From Selenomonas sp. AE3005 (GTDB taxonomy: Bacteria; Bacillota; Negativicutes; Selenomonadales; Selenomonadaceae): 37,117 nt of DNA. A program made the translations under genes and the position numbers. Positions 32,234 to 37,117 of this stretch are shown here, piece after piece. Position 1 is the stretch's first letter. Each line of letters opens with the position of its first letter. The stretch lies in NCBI RefSeq assembly GCF_905233635.1, contig NZ_CAJODG010000015.1:1-37117 (forward strand), in the 5' to 3' direction. Below the pieces are notes generated by a model. The model saw only the letters and a program-made list of their open reading frames with translations, was not told the DNA's origin and ran no database searches.

Positions 32234-34291
32234 ATGACTAAACCACAGGCCAGTATAAAGACACTGTTTATCATCAGTATTATTGTTTTGACAAGTGTAC
32301 TGCTGGCAATTCAGACGTTCATCAATATCGGACAGTTTAAAAACGGTATGGAGGAACAGGTAAAGGCGGCTTTATCTGCCCAGGCCGGTGAGATTGCCGG
32401 GAAATTGGATCAGCGCATACTGCAGGTGGCCCAAAAGACCAGCGGTTTGGCGCGTGGCATATCGCAGCTGAAATCTTATGACACCGATGTGATGTTTGGC
32501 ATGGCAGATGGCTATGTGCTGTCTGACCCGCTGGTTATCGGCAGCGGCTTTTGGTTTGAACCGCGTGCTTATGAGGAAAGCATTGAGTTTTACGGCCCGT
32601 ATCGCGCTAAAAATGCCAATGGTTCCGTTGATTTGGACATGAGCTACAGCAATGCCGAATACGGCTACAATAAAATGGATTGGTATACGAATGCCATGAA
32701 AGCCCCGGGGACAGTGGCCTGGACGGGGCCGTATCTTGATGAAGTCAGCGGCACTACCATGCTGACCAGTGCGGCTGCTGTGCAGAAAAACGGTAAGAGC
32801 GTTGGTACTGTTACGGTAGATATCGGCATTACGGAATTAGAAGACTATGTCAAAGGGATAACCATTGGTACGCATGGTTATGCTTTCCTTGTCGGACAGG
32901 ATGGTTATTATCTGGCCACGCCTGATGCTGATAAGAACATGAAAACCAAAATCACCGAGGAAAGCAATAAGGAGTTAGCGGCCTTTGGTCAAAAGGTTGT
33001 TAACCTGAGCAATCTCGACCTGACAGAAACGGCGGCTTTTGGGGAGGACAGCTATGTTATGGCTGCGCCGCTCTGCATTGATAATATGAAACTGGTGCTG
33101 GTTGCACCCAAGGCCGATTATCAGGGAGCTATTACCCGTTCCATCTGGATAAGTGTTATCATGGCGCTGGTGGTTATGATTATCCTTTGTGCCGCCATGA
33201 TTATCATCTTTAACCGCCGGGTGGGCGGCCCAATTGAATACCTTATGCAGGAGGCTGGTAAGATTGCTGATGGTGACCTCACAGGCAGGGTCAATGCCGA
33301 TGCCAATGACGAAATGGGTAATTTGGGGGTATCCCTTAACAATATGATAAAGAATCTGCGCGGCGTAATCAGCAGTGTCAATGAAATGGCCAAGGATGTG
33401 GCCATTGCCAGCGAGCAGCTCACGACCAGTGCTGACCAGTCGGCGCAGGCTTCCCACATGGTGGCTGACAGCATTGTTTCCATTGCCGAAGGCGCCAGCG
33501 AACAGGCTGTTGAAGCCAGCAACATTCAGGCAAATGCCGAGCAGGTAACAGAGTCGGCTCAGGGCATTGTAAAGGATACCCAGCGTGTCTTTGATAATGC
33601 TGTTCATGCCAAGGAAAAAATCAATTTGGGGCGTAATTCCATCGAAGATGCTGTGCAACAGATGAATAACATCACCGCCAGCACAGACAGCATTCAGGCC
33701 TCCATTGAAAAACTCAATGACAGTTCACAGCAGATTGCCGATATTGTGCAGATGATTACCAGCATTGCCGAGCAGACAAACCTGCTGGCGCTTAATGCGG
33801 CGATTGAAGCAGCCAGAGCCGGTGATGCCGGCCGCGGTTTTGCAGTGGTGGCAGACGAAGTGCGCAAGCTGGCAGAAAGCTCGAACAACTCCTCGCAGCA
33901 GATTGCCCAGCTTGTCAATGCCAACCTTGAAGATATGAAGTTGGCAGTCGAAGCCAGCCGCAGCGGAGCGCAGAGCGTGCAGGCAGGTATTGAAACGGTC
34001 AAGTCTGCTGATCAGGTCTTTGCCGATATTGTCAATGTAATTGATGATTTGACAAGTCAAATCCAGAAAATTGCTCAAGGCATTGAGAGCATGGCCAGTG
34101 ACAACGAGCGTATGCTGCAGGCCAGTGTGACCATAGCCGAGACCAGCGGCAAGAATTCCGATGAGGCTCAGTCCGTATCCGCTGCCGGTGAGGAGCAAAG
34201 CGCCTCCATGCACGAGATTTCCGATGCTGCCCGTAATCTTGCCAAGCTGTCCAGCGATTTGCAGGAAGAAATGAAGAAATTTAAATTGTAA
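32234..34291 (+). CDS. Methyl-accepting chemotaxis protein with dCache sensor
   Basis: The 685-residue protein starts at ATG 32234 with only a weak ribosome site (GCGGTG). Helix 1 is at about 8-29. A dCache_1 sensor spans 35-295 (WFEPRAYEES, DWYTNAM, WTGPYLDEVSG, then a second lobe GTHGYAFLVGQDGYYLATP). Helix 2 is at about 303-327, HAMP at 328-382, and a long signalling coiled coil follows with the conserved tip EQTNLLALNAAIEAARAG (about 513-530). No CheR-docking pentapeptide ends the protein. It senses a small extracellular ligand, perhaps an amino or organic acid, and controls CheA. It lies in its own unit between two terminators. Confidence 0.93.
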   Translation: MTKPQASIKTLFIISIIVLTSVLLAIQTFINIGQFKNGMEEQVKAALSAQAGEIAGKLDQRILQVAQKTSGLARGISQLKSYDTDVMFGMADGYVLSDPLVIGSGFWFEPRAYEESIEFYGPYRAKNANGSVDLDMSYSNAEYGYNKMDWYTNAMKAPGTVAWTGPYLDEVSGTTMLTSAAAVQKNGKSVGTVTVDIGITELEDYVKGITIGTHGYAFLVGQDGYYLATPDADKNMKTKITEESNKELAAFGQKVVNLSNLDLTETAAFGEDSYVMAAPLCIDNMKLVLVAPKADYQGAITRSIWISVIMALVVMIILCAAMIIIFNRRVGGPIEYLMQEAGKIADGDLTGRVNADANDEMGNLGVSLNNMIKNLRGVISSVNEMAKDVAIASEQLTTSADQSAQASHMVADSIVSIAEGASEQAVEASNIQANAEQVTESAQGIVKDTQRVFDNAVHAKEKINLGRNSIEDAVQQMNNITASTDSIQASIEKLNDSSQQIADIVQMITSIAEQTNLLALNAAIEAARAGDAGRGFAVVADEVRKLAESSNNSSQQIAQLVNANLEDMKLAVEASRSGAQSVQAGIETVKSADQVFADIVNVIDDLTSQIQKIAQGIESMASDNERMLQASVTIAETSGKNSDEAQSVSAAGEEQSASMHEISDAARNLAKLSSDLQEEMKKFKL

Positions 34292-34311
34292 AACGATTGT
34301 GTTATAAAACG

Positions 34312-34352
34312 AACAGCGCCTGATTATTGGTATAATCAGGCGCTGTTTCATT
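34312..34352 (+). terminator. Intrinsic terminator after the chemoreceptor gene
   Basis: A perfect 15-bp stem (AACAGCGCCTGATTA/TAATCAGGCGCTGTT, 6-nt loop) ends in TTTCATTTT. It marks the boundary to the AT-rich segment. Confidence 0.92.
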
Positions 34353-34470
34353 TTACGGCATTTTTATGGTTCAAAATTGTCAGTGTGTGTTGTTATGGGA
34401 AAATTTTTTCACATAATATTTGTTAGAATGAAGTTAAGAAAGTCAGATATTAGCGAATGTGGAGGAAATA

Positions 34471-35721
34471 ATGTGTAAGGAAAGTATTATTAAAACTCGT
34501 ATTGATGATGCTAAGGAGAGACGTGTCGAACTTCATGCGCATACAAAAATGAGCCACTATGATAGTGTAGTATCAGCTAAAGATTTGATAATGACTGCAG
34601 CCAGGTGGGGGTGGGAGGCAATTGCCATCACTGATCATGGTGTAACACAGGCGTTTCCAGAGGCTGTAAAGACTGTGGTTGAGAATAATTTAAACCTTAA
34701 AGTGATATATGGAATGGAAGGATATATGACAGGTGAAGATTACAAGCAAGGAAGAGCTAATCATGTATCTATTCTGGCTAAAAATATAGAGGGGATATAT
34801 AACCTGAATGAGCTTGTGAGATTATCTTTTCGCCATATGTTTAGGCAAAATCGCATTCCTAAAAATAAAATAGATAAATACAGGGAAGGATTGCTTATCG
34901 GTTCGGCTTGTATAGCTGGAGAATTATTTCAAGCAATCATTAAAGGAGAGAGTGATGATAAACTTATCGAAATTGCAAATTTCTATGATTATTTAGAAGT
35001 ACAGCCTTTGGGGTATTACAGGCATTACATGCTTTATGATAATTATTGGATTCAAAGTTTTAAAACAGAAGAGGATGCACAGAAGGTTATTTATAAGATA
35101 ATTGAATTAGGGGAAAGGTTGAACAAGTTAGTGGTGGCTACAAGTGATGTCCATTTTCTCGATGAAGATGATGCTGATATTCGTGCGGTTCTTAAGCATG
35201 CAATGGGATTTCATGATGCTGATAAACAGCCTCCTTGTTTTTTGCGAACGACAAAGGAAATGCTGGATGAATTCAGTTTCCTTGGTAATAAAACAGCTTA
35301 TGATATTGTTGTGAAAAATCCACGATTACTTGCAGATATGGTTGAAAAAATTGTACCTATGCCAACTGGCGATGATACAAAATTAATGTTAAATTTAAAT
35401 GATGTAGATAAAATGGAATCATGGGACGATGGGATATTTAGAATGTCCGTCATAAAGAAAATAGCTAAGGTTACGGCAGAAAGTTATTTAAGACATTATA
35501 TAGAAGAAAGAAAAGTAAACTTTAGTGATGAAAAAATAAATAATATATTAGACGGGATAACAGGTGTCAAAACGTATACGGATGTCCATGGTGATATAAT
35601 TATTAACGTACCATATCGCATCTATAAACTTTTACCTACACAAATTTTACCATCCACCAATATCTGTATCTCACATTATGATAGTAACGCATTCCTGAAT
35701 TTTAGAGATAAAAAGATATAA
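34471..35721 (+). CDS. Stand-alone PolC-type PHP-domain protein without polymerase or exonuclease
   Basis: The ATG at 34471 follows GGAGGAA and gives 416 residues. Residues 17-310 closely follow the PHP region of PolC DNA polymerases: VELHAHTKMSHYDSVVSAKDL, AIAITDHGVTQAFPEA, KYREGLLIGSACIAGELF and VVATSDVHFLDEDDA. Likely metal ligands are present: His22, His24, Asp55, His56, Glu83, His98, Cys147 region, Asp226 and His228. In PolC the exonuclease is inserted into PHP; here PHP runs uninterrupted (YGMEGYMTGED to NHVSIL). No palm or fingers follow. The last ~105 residues match nothing I know. It may be a metal-dependent phosphoesterase or nuclease. Codon use is AT-rich, unlike the rest of the window. 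Confidence 0.8.
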   Translation: MCKESIIKTRIDDAKERRVELHAHTKMSHYDSVVSAKDLIMTAARWGWEAIAITDHGVTQAFPEAVKTVVENNLNLKVIYGMEGYMTGEDYKQGRANHVSILAKNIEGIYNLNELVRLSFRHMFRQNRIPKNKIDKYREGLLIGSACIAGELFQAIIKGESDDKLIEIANFYDYLEVQPLGYYRHYMLYDNYWIQSFKTEEDAQKVIYKIIELGERLNKLVVATSDVHFLDEDDADIRAVLKHAMGFHDADKQPPCFLRTTKEMLDEFSFLGNKTAYDIVVKNPRLLADMVEKIVPMPTGDDTKLMLNLNDVDKMESWDDGIFRMSVIKKIAKVTAESYLRHYIEERKVNFSDEKINNILDGITGVKTYTDVHGDIIINVPYRIYKLLPTQILPSTNICISHYDSNAFLNFRDKKI

Positions 35722-35834
35722 AAATGAAAAGAGAAATAAATATGCTGAATTAAAAGGATAGAAAACGAAGATATCGAATATTACATAAAAGTGTGCAGCT
35801 CCCTGATTTGGTTTATGTTATTGGAGTGAGAATA

Positions 35835-36836
35835 TTGCGTGTATATGCTGGAAGTAACAAGAAAATGTTGAATATGTTGATTTTGGAGATTCTAAAAGAA
35901 TATACTGATGCTGAACATCGCCTGACACAACAGGAAATCATAGACCTGTTATACCATAATTATGGGGCCGAGTGTGACCGCCGTTCTATCCGGAACAACA
36001 TACAGTCTTTGAAAGACATGGGGTATGAGATATATACACAACGAGGCTGCTACTTAATGGAGCGCGAGTTTGATGATGCAGAATTGCGGTTACTTATTGA
36101 TAGTGTCTTGTTTTCTAAAAATATATCAGTTGCACAGAGTCAACGTTTAATCGAGAAAATTAAAAGTCTAGGGAATCGTTACTTTATTGCTAAAGTTAAT
36201 CATATATCCAATTTGCCTGAACTTCACCATGCTGATAATAAGCAGGCAATGATTGTCTTAGATACGCTAAATGATGCGATAGAGGCAAAACGGAAGGTAC
36301 GCTTTGTTTATAGCCAGTATGGTATAGACTTCAAGCTCCACCCTAAAAGACCGGAACCATATATTGTAAGCCCTTATCAACTGGTGGCTAACAATGGACG
36401 CTATTACCTGATGGGAAATTATGACAAGTACGATAATATATCACATTACCGAGTCGACCACATTACGTCGATAACCATGCTGGATGAACCAGTAAAGCCC
36501 AAAAATAAAATCAAAGAATTTGCACAGGGCTTCAGCCTGCCTAAGCACATGGCTGAACACATTTATATGTATAGTGGTGAAAGTGTAGATGTTAAATTCG
36601 TAGCAGATATTGGTCTAATGAATGAATTAGTTGATTGGTTCGGCAGGAATTTCAAAATTGATGAAGAAGATAACAACAAGATATTGGTAACAGTAACATG
36701 TAACGAAAATGCGATGTTTCATTGGGCTCTGCAATATGGCCAACGAATTGAGGTTAAGGCACCACAGGCTTTAAGAGACCGTATAAAAGCGGCAATAGAA
36801 GAAATGGCATCAAAGTACAGGGAGGAAAACGTATGA
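35835..36836 (+). CDS. WYL-domain transcriptional regulator
   Basis: The TTG at 35835 is 8 nt after GGAG and gives 333 residues; GTG 35793 and ATG 35865 are also in frame. An N-terminal winged helix (about 10-75, with TQQEIIDLLYHNYGAECDRRSIRNNI) is followed by a linker helix region, a WYL domain (about 150-220: KVRFVYSQYG, YIVSPYQLVANNGRYYLMG, YRVDHI) and a WCX-like C-terminal domain. WYL proteins bind ligands such as nucleic acid pieces or nucleotides and control defence and DNA-damage genes in several bacteria. It probably regulates the neighbouring accessory genes. The following small gene overlaps its stop codon by 4 nt (ATGA). Confidence 0.85.
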   Translation: MRVYAGSNKKMLNMLILEILKEYTDAEHRLTQQEIIDLLYHNYGAECDRRSIRNNIQSLKDMGYEIYTQRGCYLMEREFDDAELRLLIDSVLFSKNISVAQSQRLIEKIKSLGNRYFIAKVNHISNLPELHHADNKQAMIVLDTLNDAIEAKRKVRFVYSQYGIDFKLHPKRPEPYIVSPYQLVANNGRYYLMGNYDKYDNISHYRVDHITSITMLDEPVKPKNKIKEFAQGFSLPKHMAEHIYMYSGESVDVKFVADIGLMNELVDWFGRNFKIDEEDNNKILVTVTCNENAMFHWALQYGQRIEVKAPQALRDRIKAAIEEMASKYREENV

Positions 36837-37024
36837 GTGCCACTGAGAGGATTTTAATGTATGGAGTATCTGCAGAGCAACATACAAAGATTGCGAAATT
36901 ATATCCATTAGAAAAAGGATATGAATTATCTGAAACAGATGAGCTGAGAGACTTGATTGCTGTCCCTGCAAAAGCTGTTGTAATAAATCCCAATATCTTA
37001 AGTGAAGATGAGAAGGCATTATAA
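36833..37024 (+). CDS. Unknown protein, probably truncated by an insertion sequence
   Basis: The ORF starts at ATG 36833, overlapping the WYL gene as ATGA with GGGAGG upstream, a sign of coupled translation. The 63 residues (MSATERILMYGVSAEQHTKI ... PNILSEDEKAL) form an alpha/beta mix with no membrane segment. I recognise no family. The stop codon TAA (37022-37024) touches the presumed insertion-sequence end at 37025, so the reading frame of the original gene was probably longer and is cut here. Confidence 0.6.
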   Translation: MSATERILMYGVSAEQHTKIAKLYPLEKGYELSETDELRDLIAVPAKAVVINPNILSEDEKAL

Positions 37025-37046
37025 TGGTCCCCTAGTCAAGACCACC
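37025..37046 (+). mobile_element. Presumed terminal inverted repeat of an IS element
   Basis: A sequence starting TGGTCCCCTAGTC and continuing to ACCACC lies between the truncated ORF and a transposase-like C-terminus on the minus strand. TG at the outer end is typical of IS3-family ends. The other end is outside the window, so the boundary is inferred. Confidence 0.5.
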
Positions 37047-37065
37047 TTGAAAATTTTTAAGCGCG

Positions 37066-37116
37066 TCATGCAATATTGGCAAAAGCTCCATAATAAACTT
37101 CGTTTGGAACTTTGTA
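37066..37116 (-). CDS. C-terminus of an IS3-type transposase (partial, runs off the window)
   Basis: Read on the minus strand, the 16 visible residues are YKVPNEVYYGAFANIA, then TGA (37066-37068). This matches the usual end of IS3-type OrfB integrases, where the rve domain closes with a GYKTPxEVYxG motif. The rest of the gene is beyond the right edge. The stop codon lies about 20 nt inside the presumed IS end, as expected. Confidence 0.55.
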   Translation of the reverse strand, partial: YKVPNEVYYGAFANIA

Positions 37117-37117
37117 G

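Noticed and set aside
32131..32241. A 36-codon basic ORF (MQENNSEKRNKKVV...) just before the chemoreceptor start
   Set aside because: It begins directly on the T-tract of the feo terminator and has no ribosome site; it could be a leader peptide, but nothing supports translation.
34471..35721. The PHP gene as a broken remnant of polC
   Set aside because: It has its own ribosome site, an intact frame of 416 codons and kept metal ligands, and lacks any trace of exonuclease or palm; decay remains possible but less likely.
1..37117. CRISPR arrays, rRNA or tRNA genes
   Set aside because: No regular repeat-spacer pattern and no rRNA or tRNA cloverleaf was seen anywhere in the window.

Overview
The window looks like chromosome of a diderm Firmicute of the Negativicutes, most likely a Selenomonadaceae relative. 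Three things point there: a biotin-dependent methylmalonyl-CoA decarboxylase of the succinate-to-propionate pathway, Gram-positive regulation (CtsR/McsA/McsB/ClpC, a T-box, Rex), and many exported proteins suited to a periplasm. Nearly all genes are on the + strand, in tightly packed operons. Taxonomy and functions are inferred from protein motifs read by eye; no database search was run.

Region 1 (1-3048): the 3' part of the decarboxylase operon (mmdA, a small mmdE-like subunit, the biotin carrier mmdC), then a lone ZnuA-type metal-binding lipoprotein with its own promoter and terminator. Region 2 (3050-7890): the protein quality-control operon ctsR-mcsA-mcsB-clpC, ending in a 42-residue single-helix membrane protein that overlaps clpC. 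Region 3 (7897-13898): ftsE-ftsX, a LytM/M23 factor with a coiled coil, an S41 carboxyl-terminal protease and a membrane diguanylate cyclase. Together these form a cell-wall/division cluster with a c-di-GMP enzyme at its end. Region 4 (13908-16000): a promoter, a leader hairpin and a ~630-residue glutamine synthetase.

Region 5 (16046-24454): a valine T-box leader drives valS, followed with almost no gaps by folC, an O-antigen-ligase-like membrane protein, rex and a two-gene ABC-2 exporter. Region 6 (24504-29587): a cobalamin riboswitch controls an exported CbiK-type chelatase. A second promoter precedes cbiL and a BtuFCD-type corrinoid importer. Region 7 (29632-32130): a Fur-type site precedes feoA, feoB and a 56-residue Cys-rich FeoB partner. 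Region 8 (32234-34352): a dCache chemoreceptor.

Region 9 (34353-37117) changes character. Base and codon use become visibly AT-rich. It holds a stand-alone PHP-domain protein related to the PHP part of PolC but without polymerase or exonuclease, a WYL-domain regulator, and a small translationally coupled ORF that stops at what looks like the end of an insertion sequence. The transposase C-terminus lies on the minus strand at the window edge. This accessory segment is the best candidate for an undescribed system.
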